This document shows positions 25,987 to 34,549 of a stretch of 64,000 nucleotides of DNA, in pieces. A program made the translations under genes and the position numbers. Source of the stretch: an uncultured Eubacteriales bacterium (GTDB taxonomy: Bacteria; Bacillota; Clostridia; Christensenellales; Borkfalkiaceae). The number at the start of each line of letters is the position of its first letter. Positions within the stretch are counted from its first letter, which is position 1. The stretch is from assembly GCA_902767225.1 (NCBI GenBank), contig CACXGN010000020.1:1-64000 (forward strand), in the 5' to 3' direction. A model generated the notes under the pieces. The model was not told the origin of the DNA. It worked only from the letters and a program-made list of their open reading frames with translations, and ran no database searches.

Positions 25987-26975
25987 TGGAAACGCAGATA
26001 CTACCTATAACTGACGAAAGCCTAATTTTAGCTAGCAAGATTTTAAACGGCGGCGGGCTTATCGGTATGCCGACCGAAACGGTTTACGGGCTTGCGGCGA
26101 TAGGAACGATGGGCGAAGCGGTCAAAAAAATTTACGAAGTTAAAGGCAGACCTGCCGATAACCCGCTTATTTGCCACGTTCATAAAGATTACGATTTAAA
26201 TAAACTCGTTAAAATCGAACAGGAATACGTCTATCGGCTTATTGAAAAATTTATCCCCGGTCCGCTTACGATGGTATTTTACGGCAAAGGGGTTATATCG
26301 GAAGAAGCGACTTGCGGCGGAGATACGCTTGCGGTAAGAATACCTTCGCACGAAGGCTGCCAAAGATTTTTAAAATTTATAGATCAGCCTATCGTTGCGC
26401 CGAGCGCTAACTTATCAAAGCACACCAGCCCCGTTACCGCGCGCCACGTTTATAACGACCTTAACGGAAAGATACCGCTTATTTTAGACGGCGGAAAATG
26501 TTCGGGCGGGATAGAAAGCACCGTTCTTGACGTAACCGGGAAAGTGCCGCGGATATTAAGGGCGGGGCTTATCACCAAAGAGATGATAACTTCCGTTTGC
26601 GGCGCTTGTGAAGTTGCCGAGCATAAAGAAGGGGATAAGGTCAGATCCCCCGGCGTTAAATACAGGCATTACCGTCCAAACTGCGAAACGGCGCTTTATA
26701 GCGAAGAAGAATACGGAGAAGTTATAAAACTTTACCGTGAATACGAACGCTTAGGTAAAAAGCCTTTCGTGATGTGCGGCGGAAAGATAAAGCAAAAATT
26801 CGTAGGGTTAAACCTTTTGGATCTGGGCGACACGCCCGAAGAGATAGCGTTTAATCTTTACGATAAACTTTTGGAAGGGGAAAAGTTGGCGGATATAATA
26901 ATAGCGGTTGCGATGCCGGACGAAAAGGGCGTTAATATGGGCATAATGAACCGTCTTAAAAAATCCTGCGGATAA
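25986..26975 (+). CDS. tsaC: Threonylcarbamoyl-AMP synthase (Sua5/YwlC type)
   Basis: Makes threonylcarbamoyl-AMP from threonine, bicarbonate and ATP for the t6A37 modification of tRNAs that read ANN codons. 329 residues: the YrdC domain (about 10-195) with GMPTETVYGLA, KGRPADNPL and APSANLS, then the extra Sua5 domain (about 215-329) with RSPGVKYRHYRPN in the linker. It is the long, two-domain form. It overlaps dnaB by one base and is followed after 2 bases by ywlE, the same neighbour as in Bacillus. Confidence 0.95.
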   Translation: METQILPITDESLILASKILNGGGLIGMPTETVYGLAAIGTMGEAVKKIYEVKGRPADNPLICHVHKDYDLNKLVKIEQEYVYRLIEKFIPGPLTMVFYGKGVISEEATCGGDTLAVRIPSHEGCQRFLKFIDQPIVAPSANLSKHTSPVTARHVYNDLNGKIPLILDGGKCSGGIESTVLDVTGKVPRILRAGLITKEMITSVCGACEVAEHKEGDKVRSPGVKYRHYRPNCETALYSEEEYGEVIKLYREYERLGKKPFVMCGGKIKQKFVGLNLLDLGDTPEEIAFNLYDKLLEGEKLADIIIAVAMPDEKGVNMGIMNRLKKSCG

Positions 26976-26977
26976 TT

Positions 26978-27409
26978 ATGAAAAAGATAATTTTTATTTG
27001 CACGGGCAATACTTGCCGAAGCCCCATGGCGGAACTTATCCTTAAAAAGAAATTTAAGGAAAACGGCATAAAGGGTATTAAGGTAAATAGCGCCGGCATA
27101 TTCGCGAAAGACGGAGAAAAGATGAGTAAAAACTCCGCATACGCGTTAAAAAGAATAGGGATAAACCCGTATAATTTCCGTTCCAAGTTACTTACGGCGG
27201 AAGCGGCAAAAAAGGCGGATATGCTCATCTGCATGACGGAAGAGCATAAACGTATGCTAAAAGGATTTGATAATGCGTATACCCTTTCCGAAATAACGGG
27301 AACGGGCGAAGTGGAAGATCCATACGGCATGGATAAAGAAACTTACGTTAAAACGTGCGAGCAGATAGAGCGCGCGTGCGACGAAATAGTGAAAGACATA
27401 TTAAAATAA
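26978..27409 (+). CDS. ywlE: Low-molecular-weight phosphatase, protein-arginine type (YwlE)
   Basis: 143 residues. The phosphate loop is CTGNTCRS (Cys-X5-Arg) at the N-terminus and the general-acid loop is DPYGMD near 113. The Thr in CTGNT replaces the Ile/Leu of tyrosine-specific enzymes; in Bacillus YwlE this Thr gives specificity for phosphoarginine. The arginine kinase genes mcsA/mcsB lie three genes downstream, so it most likely reverses McsB phosphorylation. Confidence 0.9.
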   Translation: MKKIIFICTGNTCRSPMAELILKKKFKENGIKGIKVNSAGIFAKDGEKMSKNSAYALKRIGINPYNFRSKLLTAEAAKKADMLICMTEEHKRMLKGFDNAYTLSEITGTGEVEDPYGMDKETYVKTCEQIERACDEIVKDILK

Positions 27410-27426
27410 ACTTTGGAGGAATATAT

Positions 27427-27879
27427 ATGAAAGTTGCGATAGGTTGCGATCACGGCGGAATAAAATTAAAACCCGTTCTTATCGACTATCTTAATAAAAA
27501 GGGGATCGAATTTATCGACGTAGGCTGTTTTTCGGAAGAGTCCGTCGATTATAACGACTTTGCCGAAAAGGTATGCGAAAAAGTCGTTTCAGGGGATTGC
27601 GACCGCGGGATACTTATCTGCGGAACGGGTATCGGCATGAGCATCGTCGCAAATAAAATAAAGGGAATACGTTGCGGGCATTGTCACGACGTATTTTCCG
27701 CGAAAATGACGAGAGAACATAACGACGCGAACGTGCTTGCCTTCGGTGAAAGAGTAATAGGTCCCGGACTTATGCTTGAAATAGTAGACGCGTTTTTAAA
27801 TACGGAGTTCTCTAACGGCGAAAGACATATAAGGCGCGTTGAAAAAATAAAACAGTTAGAAGACAGAAATTTCAAATAA
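27427..27879 (+). CDS. rpiB: Ribose-5-phosphate isomerase B
   Basis: Interconverts ribose-5-phosphate and ribulose-5-phosphate. 150 residues from the ATG that follows GGAGG; an open frame begins at 27355 but lies inside ywlE. Motifs are AIGCDHGG (substrate phosphate site), CGTGIGMSI with the catalytic Cys near 65, and the REHNDANVLAFG segment. It lies between ywlE and galU in the same transcript. Confidence 0.95.
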   Translation: MKVAIGCDHGGIKLKPVLIDYLNKKGIEFIDVGCFSEESVDYNDFAEKVCEKVVSGDCDRGILICGTGIGMSIVANKIKGIRCGHCHDVFSAKMTREHNDANVLAFGERVIGPGLMLEIVDAFLNTEFSNGERHIRRVEKIKQLEDRNFK

Positions 27880-27899
27880 AACTTGACAAGGAGAAAATT

Positions 27900-28775
27900 A
27901 TGCAAAAAGTTAAAAAAGCGGTAATTCCCGCAGCGGGACTCGGAACAAGGTTTTTGCCCATCACTAAGGCGGTTCCAAAGCCCATGCTTTCGGTTTTGGA
28001 TAAGCCGACTATTCAATATATAACCGAAGAGTTAGACAGCGTAGGTATAGAAGAAATAATCATCGTGGTAAGTCCGGGGTCAGACGTTATTCAAAAACAT
28101 TTCGGGCCAGCCGAAGAACTCGAAAAAAGATTATTATCCGACGGCAAAAAGAAACTTTACGATATTGAAAGAGAAACCCAGAAATATAACGTTAAATTCG
28201 TGGTGCAGGAAACTGCGAACGGGCTTGCGGGTGCTATTTTATGCGCTGAAAAATACGTAGGAAACGAACCCTTCGTTTTATTGCTCGGCGACGAACTTAT
28301 CTATGCCGAAAAGGGGCAAAAGCCGTGCGTTAAACGCTTGGTCGAAATATTCGAAAAAACGGGTAAAAGCGTTATCGCAACTATTGAAGTGTTCGGCGAC
28401 GACGTTAGTAAATACGGAAATATAGGAATTAAAGAAGAAGAAGACGGCGTTATGACGATCAGCCGTATCGTTGAAAAACCGAGTTTATCCGAAGCACTTT
28501 CAAATTACGCTATAATCGGAAGATACGTTTTATCCGGCGAAGTTATGGGCATGCTCAAAAAACTTACGCCGAGAAACAATGAATTATATTTAACGGACGT
28601 TTTAGACGAACTTTCAGAAAGAGGAGATCTTTTGGCAAGTTCTTTTTCCGATACGCGTTACGACGTAGGCGATAAATTCGGCTACATTAAGGCGAACGTC
28701 GAATTTGCGTTAAAGAGTGCGGAGATCGGCGAAGAAACCAAAGAATATATCAAAAAACTTGCCGAAAAACTGTAA
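27900..28775 (+). CDS. galU: UTP-glucose-1-phosphate uridylyltransferase
   Basis: Makes UDP-glucose from UTP and glucose-1-phosphate for cell-surface polymers. The 291 residues match the GalU length. Motifs: PAAGLGTRFLP with KAVPKPML (nucleotide site), FVVQETANGLAGAIL, LLGDE (metal-binding Asp), and IVEKPS. It starts after AAGGAG, 20 bases from rpiB. Confidence 0.95.
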   Translation: MQKVKKAVIPAAGLGTRFLPITKAVPKPMLSVLDKPTIQYITEELDSVGIEEIIIVVSPGSDVIQKHFGPAEELEKRLLSDGKKKLYDIERETQKYNVKFVVQETANGLAGAILCAEKYVGNEPFVLLLGDELIYAEKGQKPCVKRLVEIFEKTGKSVIATIEVFGDDVSKYGNIGIKEEEDGVMTISRIVEKPSLSEALSNYAIIGRYVLSGEVMGMLKKLTPRNNELYLTDVLDELSERGDLLASSFSDTRYDVGDKFGYIKANVEFALKSAEIGEETKEYIKKLAEKL

Positions 28776-28801
28776 GATTTAAGGTTGCGTTTTTTAAGTT
28801 T

Positions 28802-29113
28802 ATGTATGATAAAGTTTGCAAAAGTTGCGGAACGAGATATTCGGAATTTTTAAAGACTTCCATGCTTGGCTGTCCGGACTGCTATAAGGCTTTTAATAGC
28901 GAGATAATATCGGCGCTCGGTAAATTCCAGCACGATACTTTTCACACGGGCAAAAACCCGAACTTTTCGGAAGAAGACAACGACCTTTTGTATAAATATA
29001 AAATACTTTTAAAAGACGAAGAGATAGCAAAATCGCAGGGGACTGAAAAGATAGGGCTTAGTGAAGAGATCCGCCGTCTTGCGGAAGAACTTAAAGCAAG
29101 GGGGATAATGTGA
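28802..29113 (+). CDS. mcsA: McsA-like activator of protein-arginine kinase, short form
   Basis: 103 residues, against about 180 in Bacillus. One zinc module is visible: CKSCGTRYSEFLKT then GCPDCYKAF. The second CxxC pair and the usual C-terminal UVR coiled-coil sequence are missing or degenerate (ending SEEIRRLAEELKARGIM). McsA activates McsB and bridges it to ClpC. The GTGA overlap with mcsB supports the call. The ribosome binding site is weak. Confidence 0.85.
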   Translation: MYDKVCKSCGTRYSEFLKTSMLGCPDCYKAFNSEIISALGKFQHDTFHTGKNPNFSEEDNDLLYKYKILLKDEEIAKSQGTEKIGLSEEIRRLAEELKARGIM

Positions 29114-30120
29114 CGACGCTGAAATCCTATGCCGACGGAACGGTTATAACGTCGAGAGTGCGGCTTGCAAGAAATTTAAGCGGATACCCTTTCCGCGTTA
29201 AAAATGCCGCAGAGACAAAAGATATTATCAAAAAGGTTTACCGTTCCTTAACTGGGTGCGATACGTTTAATCTTTACTATGCCGCAAATCTATCTGAAAT
29301 TCAGTTAGAGGCGATGAAGGAAAGATATTTAATAAGTCAGGCGCTTATCGATAATAAACAGTTCGGCGCGGCGCTTATAAACACCGACGAAACGCTATCC
29401 GTTATGGTCCACGAAGAAGACGTTATAAGAGAGCAATGTGTGTTTAAGGGGCTTAAACTTTTTTCGGCATATAACCGCCTTGACGAAATAGATAACGAGA
29501 TCGCAAAAAATCTCGATATCGCGTTTGACGATAGACTCGGTTATTTAACCGCTTGCCCCACGAACTTGGGCACGGGATTAAGGGCTTCCGTAATGATGTT
29601 TTTGCCCGCGCTTACAGAAAGCGGAAAAATTAACTATATTATAGACGAAGTCGAAGATATGGGCTTGACCGTCAGGGGTGCTTACGGCGAAGGCAGTTCT
29701 GCGGAAGGGTTTACTTATCAGATAAGCAACGAAGTAACGCTTGGGCTATCCGAACTCGAAATACTTAAAATGGTGAACGAAACCTGCGAAAGGATAGCCG
29801 CGGAAGAAGCGTCGGAAATGGAAAAACTTTACGGCAAACGCCAACTATTCACTATGGACAGAACGAGAAAGTCTTTCGGCATATTAACGAACGCGGTGCT
29901 GCTTGGGTATAAAGAGTTTTTAGAGCGTATCGCCGAAGTCAAACTCGGCGCGATGCTCGGCATGATAAATATAACCGACTTAGATAAAATCGACGATCTT
30001 ATAATAAAAGTAAGACCGGCGAACCTTTGTGAAAATTACGGAAAGATATTAAACGCGACAGACAGAGATTTAGTCCGTGCGGAAGTGGTTGGAAGGCAAC
30101 TTTTGAAGTTAAAGGAGTGA
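29110..30120 (+). CDS. mcsB: Protein-arginine kinase
   Basis: Phosphorylates arginine residues of proteins, which marks them for ClpCP degradation. 336 residues of the ATP:guanidino phosphotransferase fold: TSRVRLARNLSGYPF near the N-terminus, HEEDVIREQ, and the C-terminal DRTRKSFGIL segment. Start is GTG overlapping the mcsA stop. In Bacillus this gene follows ctsR-mcsA; here no ctsR exists in the operon. Confidence 0.96.
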   Translation: MTTLKSYADGTVITSRVRLARNLSGYPFRVKNAAETKDIIKKVYRSLTGCDTFNLYYAANLSEIQLEAMKERYLISQALIDNKQFGAALINTDETLSVMVHEEDVIREQCVFKGLKLFSAYNRLDEIDNEIAKNLDIAFDDRLGYLTACPTNLGTGLRASVMMFLPALTESGKINYIIDEVEDMGLTVRGAYGEGSSAEGFTYQISNEVTLGLSELEILKMVNETCERIAAEEASEMEKLYGKRQLFTMDRTRKSFGILTNAVLLGYKEFLERIAEVKLGAMLGMINITDLDKIDDLIIKVRPANLCENYGKILNATDRDLVRAEVVGRQLLKLKE

Positions 30121-30124
30121 ATTT

Positions 30125-32611
30125 ATGTATTACGACGGATTTTCAAAGAACGTGCAAGACGTGTTTGAAGTGGCGACCGCGCTTGCAAGAAGATATAACT
30201 GCAAATATATAGGGAGCGAACATTTGCTTTTCGGGCTTATGAACGTGCCGGACGGCAGGGCGGCGGCTCTTTTAAATCAAGCCGAAGTTGATAACGAAAG
30301 ATATTTGTTCTATTTTAAAAGGACAGTCGAAACGGACCTTATTATTCCCGGAAATATGTTTACGCCGAGAACCAAGCACCTTTTAGAGAAGTCTATCGAA
30401 ATTTCTCTTAAAGCAAGGTCAGGTTACGTAGGCACAGAACATCTTTTGCTTTCGATTCTGCTCGATACCGACAGTGTTGCGGTAATGATATTGCAACTTA
30501 TGAACGTAGACGTGGACGGTATGGCGGCGGAACTTTCGGAAGCGCTTTTCGGAATTTCGGACGAAGAAGAAAACTACGAAGAACCCGAAGAGACGGGCGG
30601 CAGATCTTTTCAGTATGCGGGTTCACAAAACAATACCCAAAGGAAAGATAACGAAAACGATAATTTAGGCGGGCTATCTAAGTTCGGCGTAAATTTGAAT
30701 AAACAGGCGAAAGAAGGGCGTTTAGACCCCGTTATAGGCAGAAAGAAAGAAATAGACAGGGTTATTCAGATTCTATCGAGAAGAACAAAAAACAACCCCG
30801 TTTTAATAGGCGAACCGGGCGTAGGTAAAAGCGCGGTTGTAGAAGGGCTTGCCCAAGCCATAGTTAAAGGCAACGTTCCCGAAATTTTAAGCGATAAAAT
30901 AGTTTTTTCGCTCGATATTGCTGGCATGATCGCCGGCACTAAATATCGCGGCGATTTTGAAGAAAGGTTAAAAAAGGCGATAGATACCGTTAAAAGTAAC
31001 GGCAACGTTATTCTGTTTATAGACGAAATACACAATATCGTCGGTGCGGGCGCGTCCGGCGAAGGCAATATGGACGCCGCTAATATCTTAAAGCCCATGT
31101 TATCTCGCGGGGAGTTGCAGACGATAGGCGCAACCACTATTGACGAATACAGAAAGTATATAGAAAAAGACGCTGCGTTAGAGAGAAGATTTCAACCTAT
31201 CTTAGTAGACGCGCCGAGCGCCGCCGAAACGGTAGAGATATTAAAAGGGCTGCGCGATAAATACGAATCGCACCACGGCGTAAGTATTCCGGACGACGCG
31301 ATAGAGGCGGCGGTTAAACTTTCGGATAGATATATTACCGACAGACACCTTCCCGATAAGGCGATAGACTTAATAGACGAAGCCGCGTCGAGAGTAAGGC
31401 TTGACAGTTATAATTCGCCCGTGGAAGCAAAAAGCAAAGAGGCGGAACTCGAAAGGCTTATTGCAGAAAAGAACGAAGCAAAACGCAGAGAGTATTTTGA
31501 AACCGCCGCAAAACTAAATAAAGAAATAGAAAGAGTGAACGCCGAATTAGAAGAGATAAGAAGAACTTCTTCAGCGGCACATAAAAACCGTGAAAAACTT
31601 AGATTAACGCCGGACGATATTGCAAAGATAGTCAGTAACTGGACGGGCGTTCCCGTGGTCAAACTTACCGAAACGGAAGCGCAGAAACTTTTGGATTTAG
31701 AGGCGACGCTCCACCAAAGAGTGGTCGGGCAAGACGACGCCGTTCGCGCCGTTTCAGACGCGATAAGAAGGGCAAGAGCGGGGCTTAAAGATCCGAATAG
31801 GCCGATTGGTTCATTTATATTCGTCGGTCCTACGGGCGTAGGTAAAACCGAACTGTCTAAAGCGCTTGCAGAAGCGGTTTTCGGCAACGAAGAAGCACTT
31901 ATCCGCGTTGATATGAGCGAATATATGGAAAAGCACTCCGTAAGCAAGATGGTAGGCGCGCCTCCCGGATACGTCGGATTTGACGAAGCAGGGCAACTCA
32001 CCGAAAAGGTCAGAAGAAAACCATACTCCGTGGTATTATTCGACGAGATCGAAAAAGCCCATCCGGACGTTTTCAATATAATGCTCCAAATATTAGACGA
32101 CGGCAGACTTACCGACAGCAAGGGAAGAGTGGTAAGTTTTAAGAACACCATTATTATAATGACTTCTAACGTCGGCGCGACCGAAGTTTCGCACGTGAGT
32201 GCGCTAGGCTTTACCGGTGGGAAAAGCGCGGATTACGATAAAATGTGCGATAGATATATGGACGCTCTTAAAGAAAAATTCCGTCCCGAGTTTTTAAATA
32301 GAATAGACGATATAATCGTTTTTCACAAACTCGGCAAAGAAGAAACGGCAAAGATAGCCGGCTTAATGCTGTTTAATTTAAGAAAAAGGCTCGCCGTTTT
32401 GGGCGTTACCACAACTGTTACAGATAACGCTATGGATTTAATAATTGAAAAGGGTTACGATAACGAATACGGCGCAAGACCGTTAAAGCGTGTTATTCAA
32501 AGATATATAGAAGATAAACTGTCAGAAGAGATATTAAGGGGCAGGTTCCACGACGGAACTAATCTTGTTATCGACGCAAAAGACGGAGAGTTTGTTTTTT
32601 CCGAAAAATAA
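30125..32611 (+). CDS. clpC: ClpC unfoldase (Clp ATPase subunit)
   Basis: Hexameric AAA+ unfoldase that feeds substrates, including phosphoarginine-tagged proteins, to ClpP. The 828 residues include a double Clp-N repeat (1-145), first Walker A GEPGVGKSAV near 230, a middle domain with a UVR-like KRREYFETAAKLNKEIE stretch, second Walker A GPTGVGKTEL near 567, and a D2-small C-terminal domain. The order mcsA-mcsB-clpC is conserved. It is followed by hpf after 47 bases. Confidence 0.97.
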   Translation: MYYDGFSKNVQDVFEVATALARRYNCKYIGSEHLLFGLMNVPDGRAAALLNQAEVDNERYLFYFKRTVETDLIIPGNMFTPRTKHLLEKSIEISLKARSGYVGTEHLLLSILLDTDSVAVMILQLMNVDVDGMAAELSEALFGISDEEENYEEPEETGGRSFQYAGSQNNTQRKDNENDNLGGLSKFGVNLNKQAKEGRLDPVIGRKKEIDRVIQILSRRTKNNPVLIGEPGVGKSAVVEGLAQAIVKGNVPEILSDKIVFSLDIAGMIAGTKYRGDFEERLKKAIDTVKSNGNVILFIDEIHNIVGAGASGEGNMDAANILKPMLSRGELQTIGATTIDEYRKYIEKDAALERRFQPILVDAPSAAETVEILKGLRDKYESHHGVSIPDDAIEAAVKLSDRYITDRHLPDKAIDLIDEAASRVRLDSYNSPVEAKSKEAELERLIAEKNEAKRREYFETAAKLNKEIERVNAELEEIRRTSSAAHKNREKLRLTPDDIAKIVSNWTGVPVVKLTETEAQKLLDLEATLHQRVVGQDDAVRAVSDAIRRARAGLKDPNRPIGSFIFVGPTGVGKTELSKALAEAVFGNEEALIRVDMSEYMEKHSVSKMVGAPPGYVGFDEAGQLTEKVRRKPYSVVLFDEIEKAHPDVFNIMLQILDDGRLTDSKGRVVSFKNTIIIMTSNVGATEVSHVSALGFTGGKSADYDKMCDRYMDALKEKFRPEFLNRIDDIIVFHKLGKEETAKIAGLMLFNLRKRLAVLGVTTTVTDNAMDLIIEKGYDNEYGARPLKRVIQRYIEDKLSEEILRGRFHDGTNLVIDAKDGEFVFSEK

Positions 32612-32658
32612 AGGAAAATAGGCAGTAGATTTCGAATTATTATACGGAGGGAAAAAAT

Positions 32659-33198
32659 ATGAAAGTTGAAATCATCGGCAAAAACTACGAAGTAAGTGAA
32701 AAACTAAAAGACGTTACGAGCAAAAAACTTGGTCGCCTCGATAAATATTTCGAAGACGGAGACACCGCGGCAAGGGTAGTATTTAAAAAAGAATCAAACG
32801 ACCATATCGCCGAGGTTTCGTTGCTATATGCCGGCAGATACGTTCGCGCTACCGCAAAGAGCGAAAATTTTTATGACGATTTAGACGCGGTTTTGCCAAA
32901 ACTCGAAGGGCAGATAAGAAAATACAGAACTAAATTCGATAAGCACATGAAGAACAAAGCGTATAAAGAAGACGTGGTGTTCGAAGGTGCGGCAAACGTT
33001 GAAAAGTCCGAAAAAAAAGAATTAGTTAAAGAAAAATCTTTTATACTTACGCCTATGACCATGGAAGAAGCGGCGGAAGAAATGGAACTTTTAGGGCACA
33101 GTTTTTACGTTTATCTTGACGCTAAAACGGACGAAATAAAAGTTTTATATATAAGGAACGACGGCAATTTAGGACTTATCGAGCCGCAAAGGAAATAA
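32659..33198 (+). CDS. hpf: Ribosome hibernation promoting factor, long form
   Basis: Binds the 30S decoding region and dimerises 70S ribosomes into inactive 100S particles. 179 residues: the N-terminal HPF domain (MKVEIIGKNYEVSEKLKDV to about 100), a Lys/Glu linker, and the C-terminal dimerisation domain with MTMEEAAEEMELLGHSFYVY. A strong CGGAGGG ribosome binding site precedes it. Placing hpf after clpC links stress proteolysis with ribosome storage. Confidence 0.95.
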   Translation: MKVEIIGKNYEVSEKLKDVTSKKLGRLDKYFEDGDTAARVVFKKESNDHIAEVSLLYAGRYVRATAKSENFYDDLDAVLPKLEGQIRKYRTKFDKHMKNKAYKEDVVFEGAANVEKSEKKELVKEKSFILTPMTMEEAAEEMELLGHSFYVYLDAKTDEIKVLYIRNDGNLGLIEPQRK

Positions 33199-33201
33199 TA
33201 A

Positions 33202-33993
33202 ATGCAACTCGGCGTGTCGACCGCGTCGCTGTTTACAAGGTATAAAACCGAAGACGCGTTAACTTTTCTGAATAAAAACGGTATAAAAACCGCCGAAGTA
33301 TTTTTGGCGTCTTTTTGCGAATACAAAAAAAAGTTCGGAAAAAAATTAGATAAAGTCAAAGGCGGGGTAGACGTTCACTCCGTCCACGTTTTAACCACGC
33401 AATACGAACCGCAACTTTATTCCATAAACGAGCGGGCAAGGGAAGATTCTTTCGTTATCTTAGAAGATATGCTAAGGTGCGCTAAAAAAATCGGCGCGAA
33501 GTATTACACCTTTCACGGAACGGCAAGGCTTAAAAAACTTCCGATGAAAATGGACTTCGATAAGATAGCCGCAACCACCCAAAAGATAATTGACGTTTGC
33601 GCAAAATATAACGTAATTTTATCATATGAAAACGTGCACTGGTGTTATTATAACTACGTTGGGTTTTTTACCGAACTGAAAAAGCGGACGGAAGGGCTTA
33701 AAGGCACGCTTGATCTAAAACAAGCAAGGCTTTCGGGTGCGACATACATAGACTTTTTGAACGAAATGAAAGAAGATTTGGTGACAGTTCATCTTTCCGA
33801 CGTGGACGAGAACGGGAAGTTATGCCTTCCGGGGAAAGGTATCACGGATTTTTACGATCTGTTCTCTCGGCTAAGTGACGTCGGGTTTAACGGGGCGGCG
33901 CTTATCGAATCTTATCCTTCGGACTATTCTTCAGAGACGGAGATATTCGATAGCCTAAACTTTCTTGAAGAAATTTCCGATAAGGTTTTCTGA
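33202..33993 (+). CDS. TIM-barrel sugar-phosphate isomerase/epimerase-like protein
   Basis: 263 residues of the xylose-isomerase-like/AP endonuclease 2 fold: QLGVSTASLF start, VHSVHVLTT, YYTFHGTA, LSYENVHW with a metal-type Glu and His, TVHLSDVDENGKLCLPGKG, and AALIESYPSD. The putative metal ligands Glu, Asp, His and Glu are in the usual strand ends, so it is probably active on an unknown sugar or polyol. It lies 3 bases after hpf and ends the operon at a strong terminator. Confidence 0.85.
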   Translation: MQLGVSTASLFTRYKTEDALTFLNKNGIKTAEVFLASFCEYKKKFGKKLDKVKGGVDVHSVHVLTTQYEPQLYSINERAREDSFVILEDMLRCAKKIGAKYYTFHGTARLKKLPMKMDFDKIAATTQKIIDVCAKYNVILSYENVHWCYYNYVGFFTELKKRTEGLKGTLDLKQARLSGATYIDFLNEMKEDLVTVHLSDVDENGKLCLPGKGITDFYDLFSRLSDVGFNGAALIESYPSDYSSETEIFDSLNFLEEISDKVF

Positions 33994-34007
33994 AAATAAC
34001 GAAAAAT

Positions 34008-34039
34008 AAAAGAGCGTTGAATTTTCAACGCTCTTTTTT
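34008..34039. terminator. Bidirectional terminator between the clpC operon and spoVG
   Basis: GAGCGTTGAA and TTCAACGCTC pair around TT, with A and T runs on both sides, suitable for both strands. Confidence 0.88.
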
Positions 34040-34101
34040 CGTTCGAGTAAGTTTGCGATAAAAATCGCACATTGATAATAATTGATAATAAAGGTTAAAG
34101 A

Positions 34102-34377
34102 TTAATAATCTTGTGGTTTTGCCTTTTCTTCTTCAAAAGCTGCGAGAATAACTTTAATCAATTCTTCTCTAGTTTCCGTTTTGATCGGATGAGCGATATC
34201 TTTATACTCGCCGTCGTTAGTCTTGCGGCTCGGCATAGCGATAAAGTATCCCTCGTTACCTTCGATAACTTTAATGTCATGAACTACGAAGCAATCATCG
34301 AAGGTTACGGACGCAACAGCTTTGAGTTTGCTATCGTCTTTTTTAACGATGCGAACTCTCACGTCAGAAATCTTCAT
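34102..34377 (-). CDS. spoVG: SpoVG family regulator
   Basis: Small DNA/RNA-binding protein that affects division and envelope genes in Bacillota. 91 residues from the ATG after GGAAGG; an open frame extends 20 codons upstream without support. The family sequence is clear: [37 protein letters not shown] and DIAHPIK. It is divergent from murC. A perfect tandem pair of ATTGATAATA lies downstream at 34071-34090. Confidence 0.94.
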   Translation of the reverse strand: MKISDVRVRIVKKDDSKLKAVASVTFDDCFVVHDIKVIEGNEGYFIAMPSRKTNDGEYKDIAHPIKTETREELIKVILAAFEEEKAKPQDY

Positions 34378-34538
34378 ATTTTTACCTTCCTTATCAATAC
34401 TTGCAATAATTTTACCATACAAAAAATCATATTTCAATACCTTTTTTTAAAAAAATAGGCAAAAATTTTAAAAAATAGCGTAAAATTTGCGTTTTTAAGT
34501 CAAAAAATCGCCCAGTAAAATTTTTTCTACCTTTTTCA

Positions 34539-34544
34539 TATAAT
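34539..34544 (+). promoter_or_regulatory. murC -10 box, apparently leaderless
   Basis: TATAAT ends 5 bases before the murC ATG at 34550, so transcription should start at or within the start codon. No Shine-Dalgarno is present. No convincing -35 box was found. Confidence 0.5.
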
Positions 34545-34549
34545 ATTTT

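Noticed and set aside
27355..27426. Longer start for rpiB inside ywlE
   Set aside because: The ATG at 27427 has a perfect GGAGG and gives the normal family N-terminus.
31408..32151. Long antisense frame in clpC (247 codons)
   Set aside because: Ser/Leu-rich antisense shadow without a start signal; clpC is certain on the other strand. The same applies to long antisense frames in nrdD, smc, coaX and the UPF0210 gene.
34071..34090. Tandem ATTGATAATA x2 near spoVG as a regulatory repeat
   Set aside because: Only two short AT-rich copies downstream of the gene; chance or slippage is enough to explain it.
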